64,000 nucleotides of DNA, taken from the NCBI GenBank assembly GCA_010909165.1, contig MU008203.1, positions 186,001 to 250,000 on the forward strand, read 5' to 3'. This document shows positions 21,361 through 33,078 of the stretch, one piece after another. Origin of the DNA: Anthoceros angustus. Taxonomy: Eukaryota; Streptophyta; Anthocerotopsida; Anthocerotales; Anthocerotaceae. The number at the start of each line of letters is the position of its first letter. The stretch's first letter is position 1. The translations under genes and the position numbers were made by a program. Under the pieces are notes generated by a model. That model had not been told where the DNA came from and did not search any database. It saw nothing but the letters and a program-made list of their open reading frames with translations.

Positions 21361-23553
21361 ATGCTCGCAACGATGGCGCTGGGCTTGATTCTGCGGCTGG
21401 CATTCTGCACCGTCCTCTTCCCGCTTCTGCACGGGGCCATTCCCTTACGAAGCTTCCAGGCAGATCCGAGGAACACCGCCGGGGTGGATCTGCTCCAGCT
21501 GCCTGCGGGGCAGACATACCTCGCCTTCCCCGCAGCCCAAGATCGGCATCCGACATCGGCCGCGGTGGCAACCAGGTTGCTGCACGGAAGCCCGGTCCAA
21601 TTCAAGGATGCGCAGAGCCGGGCGCTCTCCTTCAGCACGGCCTTCCAGGTGTGGGCGGCGGGGGCGACCTTGGCGGGCTACCGCGATGGCAGCAACGTGC
21701 TGGAAGGCCTGGCCTTCGTCCTGGTCCCGGACACCGCCACCCAAGGCGCTGCCGGGGGCTACATGGGCGTGCTGGACTCGGATTCCCCATCCTCGTCCAA
21801 TTCCAGCCAGACCTTCGCAGTGGAGATCGACACGTCCTTCACCTCCGAGTTCTCAGATCCGAGCTCCCTGCACATCGGCATCGACCTCAACACCATGACA
21901 TCCTCCTCGTCCGCCCCGATCCCATACGACTTCCCCGACTACGGCGCCTCGCTCTACGTCTGGATCGAGTACCACAGCCCGACGCAGATCCTGGAAACCA
22001 GAGTCTCCAACAATCCAAACCGGCCGGGCCTGCCCACGCTGGTGCAAACAATCGGGCTCGGGAGCTTGCTGGAGGATTCCATGTTTGTGGGTTTCTCAGC
22101 GTCCTTCAATCCGTGCTCCGGGCGGGACGATCAGGGGCAAGGCTGTGTTGGGTTTGTGGCGATCGAGAGATGGAGCTTCGAGACGTTCGAGGCCGAGTCA
22201 CCGGCTGTGCCGGCATCGCTGCCGATGAGGGAGTCGGCTTCCCAGAGGAACACCCGGACGCTCAAGGCGATTGTGCTCGTGTTGGGGCTGGCTGCTGTCG
22301 TGGGGATCGGGCTGTGGGCCTACTTCCGGTGGGAGGACGAGCAGCTCGCGCGCAATGTCGGGTATGTCGGCAGGCATGGGGCGCGGGAGTTCGGGTACAA
22401 GGAGCTGAGCGTGGCTACCGAGGGGTTCGCCGGGAAGCAGGCCATCGGGGGCGGGAGTGTGTTCCGGGGCTCGCTGCCCGGGGGGAAGGGGGACGCGGCT
22501 GTGAAAAAGGTGGCGGTGGAGTCCAAGGAGGAGGAGAGCCGGTTTGTGGCGAGGGCGCAGGCTCTGGCGCGGGCCCGGCTCCGGCATGACAGCCTGGTTC
22601 CGTTGTTGGGTTGGTGTTATGAGAAGGGCGAGCTTCTGGTGGTGTACGATTACATGCCCGGGGGTAGCCTGGATCGGCTTCTCTTCCAGGAGCACGGCTC
22701 TGCCTTGTCGTGGAAGAACAGGTATGTTTCCATGATGTGTGTTGTTGGGCTGGTATGAAAGGTGGGAGAAGGAGAAGAGAAGGTTTCATGTGACTGAATC
22801 ATGGTGGGTGGTTTGCAGGCTGAGGGCTGCGCGCGGGGTGGCCATGGCGGTGGTGTACTTGCATGAAGGAGCCCAGCAGCCCTTTCTGCACTGCAACATC
22901 AAGGCCAGCAATGTGATGCTGGACGCCAAGTTCAATGCCAGGCTTGGTGATTTCGGGTTTTTGTGCTCTGTGCAGCGTAACCGAGCAGCCAGTTTCGGCT
23001 ACCGGGCTCCTGAACTTCACCGCTCGTCAGCAGGTGGGGTTGCTGAGTGTGGATGGCATGATAGGAGTAGACACGCCTGTCTTCTCCCATGAGTTTTGCA
23101 GGTTTCAAGCATTGAAATGTGATCTGTGTCCTGATAGATCAAGCAACGGCGGCAACAGACGTTTACAGCTATGGAGTCTTCCTTCTCGAGGTTGCGTGTG
23201 GGAGGGTGCCTGTGGACGCGAAAGCACCGGAAGAGAGGGTGTTCTTAGTCGACTGGGTGTGGGAGCTCCATGCGCGGGGAAGGCTGATGGACGCGGCAGA
23301 TGCCACACTGCATGGACAGTACGATGCGCAGGAGATGGCGATGTTGATGCGTCTAGGGCTGGTGTGCTGCCACCCCGATCCTAGTGCGAGGCCGTCCATG
23401 CGACAGGTGTTGATGATGTTTGATGGAGCGCTGCCTCCTCCTGATCTACCCAAGTCCAGGCCAGTGACCGCCTTCGGTGACCGAGGGAAGGCTGAAATTG
23501 TGCAAGAGCTTAGAATGGAAGCTTGCCTGCAGGTGAGCGAGCGGCAACTGTGA
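21361..23553 (+). CDS. L-type lectin receptor-like kinase, probable pseudokinase
   Basis: Three exons: 21361-22721, 22819-23033 and 23138-23553 (introns of 97 and 104 bp), encoding 663 residues. Order: signal peptide (1-~24), legume-lectin domain (~28-285, core FAVEIDT...DPSSLHIGID), a transmembrane helix (~302-323), then a kinase domain (~343 to the end). In the lectin loop the usual metal/sugar-binding Asn is Thr, while the Asp and His ligands remain. In the kinase the glycine loop is IGGGSVFRG and the ATP-site Lys is K382. The catalytic HRD is replaced by H478-C479-N480, DFG (D498) and APE are kept, and the activation loop is short. Losing the HRD Asp predicts little or no phosphotransfer, so signalling would be by scaffolding at the plasma membrane. 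It converges on the FMT gene 171 bp downstream. Confidence 0.9.
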
Positions 23554-23724
23554 CTTGCTGCAGAACCCGTCAATCTCAGGCAGGTGATTTATTCGACCGA
23601 AGTGATCAAGGTGGAGTTGACAGATGATTGAAAGGGATCACTGCGTCTCCAGTCCATGTCTTCTAGCTTTGTGGACACACAACTCATCTCTCGGAGATCA
23701 GTGGAGGAGGTCACATTGAATTGC

Positions 23725-25937
23725 TCATGACCTTGCCACAGGCATCTCAGCAAAATTCCTGGTCTGCGACAGGACTCTAACTTCGTCCCCACGCAGTCCA
23801 TTCCAGAAGTCTCTCGCGGACATCACTTTCTTGCCAGGAGGCTGGAGCTCCAGAACCTGCCAACAATGGGCATATGCACTTCATCAGCTTCAGGTGTGGG
23901 GCGCACGGTTTCAAGGCGATTACCGGAGATCACGGCAAACGTACCTCTAAAACTGAACCATCTCTGCATCGTATTGCTAATGCATCTTTGATGAGAACAA
24001 CTTTGTCAGATAACTGATCCAAAATTGGAAACTCACGAACCCTTGAGGTTATGACCTTGATGTCTACCTCCTGCGACTCCCCGTTGGATTTGCAAAACTG
24101 AAAAGTCGCCTTTGTGCCAGGCCATTCCGCAAAAGCCCTCACCTGATAAAATGTGGAAAATGGAGTGTTTCAGCTCCATCACTATACCGTATTATGGCAA
24201 ATTGGTAGTAAAATACGTGGCGATTGTAGTACCTTATTGTGGAGCACACTGGCGGATTCGTGAAAGAACAGCCATGCCTCGTCGGCAGTAACCTGAACGT
24301 TACAACCATACGTTAGTGCTTGACCAATTCCACCAGCTCTAAACATGCATACAAATGCCATGACAATTTCAATTTCACAAAGTAACCTTGGGTGCATGTG
24401 TGGCCCGCAAATGGTCTTGCTCTGTGGCGTTCTGCTTCGCTGTTCCATCTAAGATGGATGGAAGCTCCCTCAGCAGCAGCCTTGTTCCTGAAAATGTGGG
24501 CAACGCAGTCACAACTTGCCTAAAAAGGTTGCGAATAAAACAAAGAAAGTGAATGCCAGGTTGTCATTTATACGCAGTGATTTGCCACGATTAAACACAC
24601 ACCTATAGCAAAAAGCCTTTGCAGAGCATCTGGTGCCTACACAAATCAGCCTACAGTTGATCAGTAAATACACCTATAAAATCGGGTATCCACTTTTGTT
24701 TCTACTACAATCACAGATGTGAGGCTTACGCTTGCAAACGAAATAGATTTTAAAAGGAACACACCTTGATCGCTGAGTCCACCTCAAAAGTTTCGGATGC
24801 AATAATTGGCCCTGCATCCATAGTACGTACTGTGTATGCAACTGTGACACCTGTAACAGCCACACCATCCTGAAGCACAAAACAAAATGTTATCACCATT
24901 AGGGGGGGGAGGTCAGCCCGTGTGAGGCAATTACAGCCAAGCATAGGACACTCGCAGAAAACCACAGCTTCCCACCACCAAAAAGAAGAAAAAAAGTCAC
25001 CGGCCTGGAGTGCACGTTGAACAGGAGCAGCTCCCCTATACAAGGGTAGCAAGCTTGGGTGGATATTGACCGTCCCTGCGTCCATAAGACGCACTTTGGT
25101 TGAACAACGTTCAGACAACAGAAACGAGAACAACCAGCATGGTATTCAACGGCAGCATGGCTACCATAAGCAGGTATGTCGAGGAATCTTTTAGGGAGAT
25201 AATTGCCATATGCTGCTGTAATGCAGACCGCTGGATTTAAAGCCCTCAGTTCTGCCAAGAAATTTTCCTGCAGAGATCAGACAAGCGGAAGCTTTCTCCT
25301 AACAATCATACGGATACAAAAAAAAAACGACCAGATGCAGGCTCCTTGCAGAATTCAGTTTAGAAAAAACTGTGGCCGGAAGAAAATGAGGTCTAAACAG
25401 CAGTGAAAGCAGATCGACGGTACCTCTTTTGCAGTTTCAGGGGAGAAAATCAAAGAGGGTGGGAAATCTCGTTCTATTGCCCGCTGAGCGACAGGAGATG
25501 GGAGCTGCTTCCTGCCTCGGCCCCTAATAGAAGGAGGTTGAGTGACTACTCCTGCCACCTAGGTTGCAGAAACATTCCAGATCAGGTCGTCTGGGGGTGG
25601 AGGAACTCTTAAACCCTGAACCCTTCAAAATAACGGAGAAGAGGAGTGAAACCTCAAAGACCGAGCTCGCATCTTTCGCAGCCTCCAGCAGGGAGTCCAA
25701 CACGCCAGCTGCAACCTACCAGGCAGATTCTGCTCAGTGATTGGAAACGTACGTGACAAAATCAACCCGAGTTATCGGCAAAATTCAAAGAAGCAGAACG
25801 GTGTCAAACACCTGAGGCGTGCCAAGGAAGACCAGCGATTTTTTTGAGGGGTTGTCACTGCCATGACAGCATCTGACCGGATGCAAACATCGCCACGGCC
25901 GCGAGGCAGACAGCCTGGACGACATGGAGAGCATCAT
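23725..25937 (-). CDS. FMT: Methionyl-tRNA formyltransferase (organellar)
   Basis: The enzyme formylates initiator Met-tRNA with 10-formyltetrahydrofolate in mitochondria and/or plastids. I trace eleven exons with consistent phases: 25937-25812, 25715-25653, 25558-25424, 25267-25165, 25075-25005, 24869-24765, 24636-24603, 24487-24387, 24292-24233, 24142-23945 and 23856-23725. The product has 375 residues. An Arg/Ser-rich start looks like a transit peptide, followed by FLGTP (N-terminal Rossmann strand), RGRGRK-x-PSPVA, TAAYG, and the signature SLLPLYRGAAP. The catalytic triad is N146, H148 and D184. The C-terminal domain contains VRAF-x-x-WPGT and ends with the SARDF-x-NGLRG motif. The exon 5 donor fits frame only as GC (GC-AG intron). 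It diverges from the PPP4R2 gene. Confidence 0.93.
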
Positions 25938-26308
25938 AGCGTCGGAAGCAGGAATGGAGCCCTAACGTTGGTCTGAATATTCTAGGGCTCTGAAGACTCT
26001 GGTGAAGCAGGCCAAAATTCACGAGCATGAGGGCTCCAATGCGGAAGCATGGATGAGCGCAGCTGGATATTGCAGTGTCTGAAGCTCGCCGATGTGGGTC
26101 TGGACTGTGCTTGCCACTAATTTTCGTAGAATTTCAGGGGAGAACCCAATGCAGGCCTCAACAGAAATTCCAGGAGCATCTGCGTTGTCCGACTTTTGCA
26201 AGTACAACCTGCCATTCATGCTGAGACTATTTGAATTGATGGAACTGTATGCTCTACTGAATCTGTATTCTGGTACGGGCTGCTATCGACTTGTCCGGTC
26301 TATGTCTG
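25938..26308. promoter_or_regulatory. Shared 5' region of FMT and PPP4R2
   Basis: 371 bp separate the two divergent start codons, so both leaders and promoters must fit here or overlap upstream non-coding exons. I saw no clear TATA box. A bidirectional promoter is an inference from spacing only. Confidence 0.4.
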
Positions 26309-27866
26309 ATGATGATGCTCACAAACCAGATCGTTTGGGCGCGCAGGCAGGATGATTCAGAAAGAGTTTACTCGAAAGAGCTAGCAGATATCATACAAGT
26401 GATTGCTGCTTATGGGAAGTACTGGTGAGATGTTTGGCTTCCATTGATTGACGGCCTTCTTCCACGGGATTCGATCGTTTCTGATTGCTGTCGTCGTCAT
26501 GGCTCCTGATCCAAAATGTCTTTGCCCAGGCATGATTGGTTCGATCTGAAAGTTTTGCTCGCTTTCCGCTTGCAGCAGGTGACTCATCAACCTTCCTTGT
26601 TTGCAGTGCATTCAACTGAAACCTGTGGCAGGAGGAGGGATCAGTAGTTAGTTATCTGACCTTGAAATTTATTTTGCAGATTCTGCAAACGTATTATGAA
26701 GCTCACACTTCAGCTGTTGGCCCTCCAAAGCCACTGGTTACAGGAGAAACTTTCGAAGAGCTATGTAACAGACTCTTAGGAAGTATGTCGCCAGCTTTAC
26801 TGCCTGGGTTTCGGATGTATATGCTTGCATTTGGCTGCATCCTTTCTTATTGGTCTGCAATCTGTCGTCTGCCAGGCCTGGACGTTTTTGACTCAGGACC
26901 ACCCTTCACTCTTCAGCGGCTTTGTGAGGTAAGTGTACAGTCATTCCTTTTCCATCAATACGACTTTTTATCAAAATTCCAGTCGCTCCATTCTTGCTGG
27001 ATTTAGAAAAATAACCTGTTCCTGGTTTTGCGAATTTGCCGTCTGCAATCTGTTGATTTCAAATGCCTTTGGTGGCACCTATGTCTAGATTTTGCTCAAC
27101 CCGGAGGCAATATACCCCAATCTGGACAAGGTTGGGCTAGCGTTTGAGAAGGTAAGAAACCATTCGTTTTGCGAAATCCCTTTCAGATCAGAATGAAGAT
27201 TACAGAGAAGTTGGTAGATTGGGAGTGGTGGCAAGCAATAGAATTGAGTTGGCTGAACTTTGACATTCAAAATGACTGAGTGTGGCTTATTATCTCCAGC
27301 TTTTACTTGTGACGTCCACCATTCCAAGATGCCAGGAACCCTATCCCTCGTCTCTTCCTCCAGTGAAGCAACTAGAGAGGAAGCCAGTTCCTGTCAAGGT
27401 CATCTCTGACCATGAGTTCGTACAAAGGGCCAAAGCTGCTACGCAGAACCAAGACAGTTCAAACGCCGAACCGAATGAGGAGATACCCTGGGGAAAAAAG
27501 TATGGGCGTACAGCCACAGAGAACGGGATTCCAACAGCTATCACGGTTGTGAAAGAAGCCGGTGAAGATATGGAAGTGGAGGTGGAGTTGGATGAACCAA
27601 CCTCAACTGAAATGGAAATTGAAGGCGCTTCTGAGAAAGTGTCTGGAGACGGCCAGGAAGCCTTGCCAGACGAGGCCCTCGCTGACCCCACCCCTGAGGC
27701 TGCCAGCAACGAGCCCGAGACTTTAATGGAAGAGGTTCCTGCAGCCGAAGAAGTCCCTGCCGTGGAAGAAGACAAAATGGAGGAAGGATCCTCAGCAGAT
27801 GCTGTGCAGGAGGAGATGGGCGATGCGAGTACAACTAGCGGCACAATAGATCCAGTAATTGTCTGA
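26309..27866 (+). CDS. PPP4R2L: Protein phosphatase 4 regulatory subunit 2-like
   Basis: PPP4R2 family proteins bind the PP4 catalytic subunit and direct it in DNA-damage and chromatin functions in the nucleus. Six exons join in frame: 26309-26424, 26530-26578, 26680-26782, 26876-26928, 27089-27151 and 27300-27866 (316 residues). Conserved core: ELADIIQVIAAYGKYWHDW, then GETFEEL, then the strongly diagnostic GPPFTLQRLCEILL and a K-LLVTSTIP segment. The C-terminal 150 residues are acidic, Glu/Ala-rich and probably disordered, with VKVISDHEFVQRAKAA after the core. Three ATGs in a row (26309, 26312, 26315) could start it. It is divergent from FMT and convergent with IspF. Confidence 0.88.
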
Positions 27867-28203
27867 ATAGGTTTAGCCAGCAGGTGGAATTGGAATGGTG
27901 TGCAACTAGATGTCTTTTATGAGTTGAGGGGTATCCCGACGCCTGCTAAGTTTCTTGTGCAGACCCTTTCTTATCGAGACGCAATTGGGGTGCTTGTCGT
28001 GATGCAGTATTGTTGAGGTCAAAATATGCAGGCTGGCGGTTCTGCAAGCAGAGTGTTCATTTTATGCAAGCTGCTGTTACAGCTTGAGGAAGGAAGAAGG
28101 GGGACAAAAAGCTGCAGTATTTATTACATGAATTTTCCGGGAGCAACTCCCAACTACTACTGTACAATGAAGCAATGTTAGAGGCTGAACTCCTTTCCTC
28201 ACG
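27867..28203. other. Convergent 3' ends of PPP4R2 and IspF
   Basis: 337 bp between two stop codons on opposite strands. It presumably holds both 3' UTRs. I saw no separate gene. Confidence 0.5.
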
Positions 28204-29217
28204 TCATTTTTTCATGAGAAGCACCACGGTGTGTGCCGCTATGCTTCGATTCTCCCCCAGGCTGTCCACCTTCTCGTGCGTCTTGGCCTTGATGTTGAGC
28301 ACAGATGCATCCACATCCAGCAACTCCACTAAGTTGGCAAGGATAGCCGGCTTGTGAGGACTCAGCTTCGGTCTCTGTGCAATGATGGTGGCATCCAAAT
28401 TTCCAATCTCGTAGCCTGCCTCGTGCATGCGCCTCACCTGCAGTGCATGACAAGGTCACTGCGTCAGCTGCCACTCAGGGCACTCAAACGTCCCCGAAAA
28501 CATTCAACAGGACCGAAAAACAATACTCACAGCTTCCCTGATGAAAACCGACGATGGTGCTCCTTTCCAGGTCGGATCAGTGTCAGGAAAGAGCTGTCCG
28601 ATGTCTGGCAGCCCCAGCGCTCCCAGGATGGCATCCACAATACAGTGCAGCAACACATCCCCTGCAGACCACGCAGTCAAACCTCCGGTTCGCCGCACTC
28701 CCCTCAAAAATCGCAAACACAGCTAAGAGAAAACGCTTCTTCATACCATCGGAATGCGCTTCGCAGCCGCGTTCATGCGGAATGTTCACTCCCCCGATGA
28801 TGAGAGGATACCCCGGCTCCAGCCGATGCAGGTCGAAGCCATGCCCTACTCTGAACGGCAGAACCGGCACCTTCCTAGCTTTCGCAACCTTAGGCTCCGC
28901 ATCCACAGCCGTGCTGGCAGCCTGGCACACCACTCGTTCCCGTCTTTGCTCCGGCCTGCTGGCCGAGTAGCTCGTCCATCCTCTCCTCGATTGCAAGCTG
29001 CACGAAGGAGCATCAGCCGCTGCGTCGCAAAGCAACACAACCGAACCGAAGGCTCCCGAATTCCGAGCCAGCAAACTGAGCAGCACAAGAACCAGTACCT
29101 GAATCCCAGGCGCAGCTGCTGCTGCCCCGCCGCCGCCTCCCTCAACGGATGTGCCGAAGAGCTCGGCACGTGCTCGCTCCCGCAGCGCACAGACGCAACC
29201 ATCCCGAGCGTCGCCAT
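28204..29217 (-). CDS. ISPF: 2-C-methyl-D-erythritol 2,4-cyclodiphosphate synthase
   Basis: Fifth enzyme of the plastid MEP isoprenoid pathway: it cyclises CDP-methylerythritol 2-phosphate to MEcPP, releasing CMP. Four exons: 29217-29099, 28997-28747, 28661-28531 and 28437-28204 (244 residues). Residues 1-~85 form a Ser/Arg/Ala-rich transit peptide. The mature domain (88-244) is the usual length, with [12 protein letters not shown] (Zn ligands D95 and H97), HSDGDVLLH (third His ligand), [27 protein letters not shown] and the C-terminal LLMKK. The first intron (acceptor CGTGCAG) was chosen because it joins the only ATG-started frame to the mature domain; that N-terminal join is less certain than the rest. 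Confidence 0.93.
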
Positions 29218-30949
29218 CCCTGGGAGGCGAGCTTGACCGCTCGTGGAGTGCAGAGAATGCAAGCGCCCGGGTGCGAGTCGAGTCCGGGAGACTTGCTTTA
29301 CCCAAATGAAAGTTGAAGAGCGGAGGAATCGCAAAGCAGAAGGCAGGGAGGGGGGGGGCAAAGTGAAGGCCAAACACGAGCGCTTTGTGGATTCCTGGAG
29401 CCGAGATGCTGCTGGAGCACTCCAAGGTGCTATATAAATTTCCTCACCTGCGCCTCGAGCGAGTCGAGTCCGATACAGTTCACCCGCCAGTCAAACCACA
29501 GGTGCAGTGAGGTGCACCGAAAATGGGTTTCCAACGTTTCAAATTACGTTATGTATGAAGAAGGACTCTTTCAATACGCAGTCCCCCCCACCACTGCTTA
29601 TTGGAATAAACTGCTTTTTTATATGTTACAAAGAGATACCTTGTCACTTTATTGTGAAGAGAGGATGGACTCACACACCTTATAAAAAGTAGCTAGGTAA
29701 TGTAAATATAGCCAGTCGAGAGCTGCGCATTGGGCATATATAGAGAAGGGAATAAGGGTGTATGGCCACCCCTAACCTCGAATGAACCTTGTATCATATT
29801 CGTATGTCATGTTCGGGCACCTTAAAAAGTGACCGCCATTGCGTCGGTATGCTTCAGAGTTCACTGCCTCGTGGAGGTTTCCTGCGGGCCATGAATGACT
29901 TTGCAAAAGCTGGGCCTTCTAAGTCATGGGATGGGGTCTCATGTCATTGAGATACAAGTTAGCCCAACAACTTTAGGTGTATCTAAAAATGGACCTGATA
30001 AACTTCATCAAGTCTAGTATAGTCTGAGGTGCGGCATTCATTGCTCGTTGTCGTTAGTGTGACGGGGCAAGTTTTTAGGGGGATTTTCCGCACACGCGAA
30101 CCCGGCCTAACTTTCAACCCGGGAGGCTGTGTTGCTTATTGAAAGTAGATTTGGAAAATAGCGAATATGTTATAAGATAGATGCAGTTTTACACATATAC
30201 ACAGTTTCAATTATTATATAGATGGAGAGAAAGAAACTCGTTTACCAAGTATAAGGTCGCTTAGAGGAGGACTTCTACGAGTTACAAGTTTCACAATAGA
30301 CTAGTTTATTGCGCCGATTTCGATTACGCTTAATTGTGTCGGTTGCGCCAACTGCCCTGCCATGCTTACTTGGCATGCTATGAAAAGAAGATGAGTCCCA
30401 AAGAAGCTCTACGAGATCATTTTGAGATAGCTGAGTACACACCCTACTGGATTATAATCAAATATATACTTGAATAAGAACGTACCATGATGTGATGCTG
30501 ATTCATCGTTAAGCCAACGATGATACAACACTCTCGCAAGCTGGCTAGGCGTAGTATTGTGCATGGCTTCAGCAGAAATCTTATCTACAAGCTGGAAAAG
30601 ATTCTTGAGGCGTGTTGGCCATTGAATGGAAACTCGAAATCTTTTATCGTTGCTGAGGTACACATATTTTAGATCTTGCCAATTTAGTTAACTTAGGTTT
30701 CTAATCCTTCTTTGCAGAAATTCCTTCAACCAAGGGTGGTAGGAGTTCACCATGTTCTTTTTACAGAGCTCTAACAATAAGACCCTCAAGTCTTTCAAAG
30801 CTAACTGCGATCCAAACGACGCCCGAATATCATGCAGCTCATCCATATGTTTGTCCAAATTTCACTCTAATCTCTAATTGATCTTTTGAAGATCTGACAA
30901 TTGCTTTCACATAAACAATTTGCTTCTCCAAGTCTTACGCCTCATAAGT
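29218..30949. other. Gene-poor intergenic region with a TATATAAA motif
   Basis: TATATAAA at 29431-29438 lies about 215 bp upstream of the IspF ATG. Its orientation (plus strand) is opposite to IspF, so its role is unclear. The rest is AT-rich with short open stretches (for example minus strand 30409-30663) that match no family I know. It may contain worn transposon sequence. Confidence 0.4.
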
Positions 30950-32116
30950 CACAGCATTGCTATTCAACTCCTGGAGCAATTCCAGTCACACCTTTGTCCC
31001 CATCAATTTGGGATTACCACTCCGGGGGGTTGTGAGTTGGCGGCCTTTCGAGTTGAGGTGGTTTTGGAGACTTATCTTGATTGATGTCGAGAATGCTTTC
31101 AACATTGTCTTTAGTCAGCTATTTTTATGGAGCTCAAGGATGAGGGCGGGTAGTTAGCAAGTCTTATTCCATTTGTCCGCTCTTTCAACGGTTCTCCGTT
31201 TAACCTCTACTTTCAGCATGGGCCATCTACAGAAGGGGTTTTCATGCTTGACTCAGTGATAGGCACGAAGCAGGGAGACCCCTTGGGGGGCCCTCTTTGC
31301 TGTGGCGCACTTCAGGGAGTTGTCCACTTCTACCTCCACGGTTGAGGAGTGTCTTTTCCCGTTCGTCATGAATGACTCTCATATCTTAGGACAAGAGAGC
31401 AAAATTTGGGAGGCATTCGAACTCTTCTCCTTAGAGCTATCCCGCCCGGGTTTGAGGGATAAGATCCTGAAGTGCAAGGGTTGGTCCTCGTCCGGCATCA
31501 CTCCCTCTCTTCAATATCATGGGGGAACATTGTTTTCGTGCAAGGATTTCGAGTCTTGAGGATACCGGTGGGACCCCCGGACTTTATTCATGGTTTTATT
31601 GATGCTTCTTTGGAGGAGGACTTAGCCCACATCGGCGACCTCTTTCAGTTAAGGGACCCTCATGTGGCATTTGACATCTTTTCTTCCAGCTTCGCACGTC
31701 AGCTATGGTACCTCACTAGAACGGTTGCTCCCTCCTTAATTTTTCTATCAAGCTTAGGGAAGTTTGATAAATAGGTCATGCAGGCGCTTGGGGACATCAT
31801 TGGGCTAGGCACCTTCGAGTGTACCACAGGGGGTCTGGCGAGGTGGTAAGCATCCCTACTTGTCGTCTTTGGGGGACTGGTCTGTCGGCCATGGAGGCCT
31901 TGGCACCGGCAGCCTTCCTTGGGAGCTGGGCTCTCTCTGCCCCGCTTTGCCATCTCAGTTCTTAATCTATCAAGGTTCCATTGTACTGCCTCATTAGGCT
32001 TTCCATGTTTAGCATGGGCAGAGATAACGGAAGATCACGTAAAAACATCCGTTTCGCTTACCCTGGGAGGATCACTCTGTTGCGAATGTTGTCGTAACGG
32101 ACCCTACCCAGCGTGG
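30950..32116 (+). pseudogene. LINE-type reverse-transcriptase remnant
   Basis: Fragments in changing frames give a non-LTR-type reverse transcriptase. They include the segment with QGDPLGGPLFA (about 31268-31302, broken by a G-run frameshift), the catalytic box worn to NDSHILG (normally A-D-D) at ~31371-31391, and the downstream conserved stretches YLTRTVAPS, LGDIIGLGTFECT (~31788-31827) and APAAFLGSWAL (~31900-31935). No tail or target duplication was found. It is cut at 32117-32121 by the Copia insertion. A second fragment of the same family lies at 42361-42690. Confidence 0.7.
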
Positions 32117-32121
32117 TCAAG
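32117..32121 (+). repeat. Copia target-site duplication (TCAAG), left
   Basis: TCAAG directly outside the 3' LTR matches TCAAG directly outside each 5' LTR copy (38578-38582, 39494-39498, 41887-41891). Confidence 0.85.
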
Positions 32122-32313
32122 TAAGAAAGTGTGAGGGTGACAACACGAGCTCACCCGCAGAGTAGAAGAACGCACAATGTAATTAATAATAACAATGTAA
32201 TACAAACTTATATGTCAAAAATGTTCTAAATACTAAGAGTCGTACCCCTTGACATAATTAACCCTAATATAAGCATCTATATAATAAACGAGGGATGAAT
32301 TACTTATTTAACA
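32122..32313 (-). repeat. Copia 3' LTR (192 bp)
   Basis: On the minus strand it runs TGTTA...TTTCTTA and is preceded by a purine-rich tract (AAGAGGGAG, about 32314-32323). It differs from the LTR at 41695-41886 at four positions by eye (about 98% identical), so the insertion is fairly recent. Confidence 0.88.
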
Positions 32314-32469
32314 CTCCCTCTTAATCATCACGAGCTTTAAAAAGGGAATCATATCGCATCATCTCGCTGGGATGCACAAGGAGCACGCCTTCCAGCTCTC
32401 ACATTCGCCTCGCATCGCCAGTCTGTCGCGAGTACACAACCCACCTTCACGCTAGGCCAGATGGGACTA

Positions 32470-33078
32470 CATATGGCGCCGCTCATGGCTTCCTTTCTCG
32501 CAGCGGTCTACACAGCCTCCGTGCTTCTGCAGTTGCTCATCGCCATGGCAACCAGGAGCGAATAGAGTAGCACCACCGGAGCAGAAAAGGGCAAGGAGAG
32601 GACCAGCAGGCGCAAGCCTGTCGCGAAGGAAACCGGTAGGGAAGCAGCAAGCAAGGAGAAACCGGAGGAGCGATACACCATGGGCAAGTGCATGAGGATC
32701 AACGGGTACCGGTGACACTGCAGACGACTCTGACCTTGGGAAAAGACAAAGACGACGGGGAGGAGTGGGATTTAGGTCCACTGACCCCTGAGGAGGACGT
32801 CAATCTGCTCGGACGGCTCAGAGAAATAGGAAGGCTCCTCAACGAGCTAAAGGAGGAGACCAACGACCTGTTGCAGCTGCCAGCAGGCGATTAGGTAAGC
32901 TTCGAGCTTCATCCGTCTGCTGTTCTGTAAATACTTCAACCCATCCGACCAAAAGGAGCTGACCATTGCATCCCCTCTGTGTGCATACAGGCTGCATGAA
33001 CTCGGCCAACAGTAACAGGGCTTCAGCAGCACAGCACACAACTGGAGCATGTAATCAGCAGCGCCTTGGTCAGATAAG
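32470..33078. other. Extra segment between Copia RNase H and 3' LTR
   Basis: About 750 bp lie between the RNase H stop and the 3' LTR, longer than many Copia 3' regions. No protein family was recognised in it. It could be 3' UTR or captured host sequence. Confidence 0.35.
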
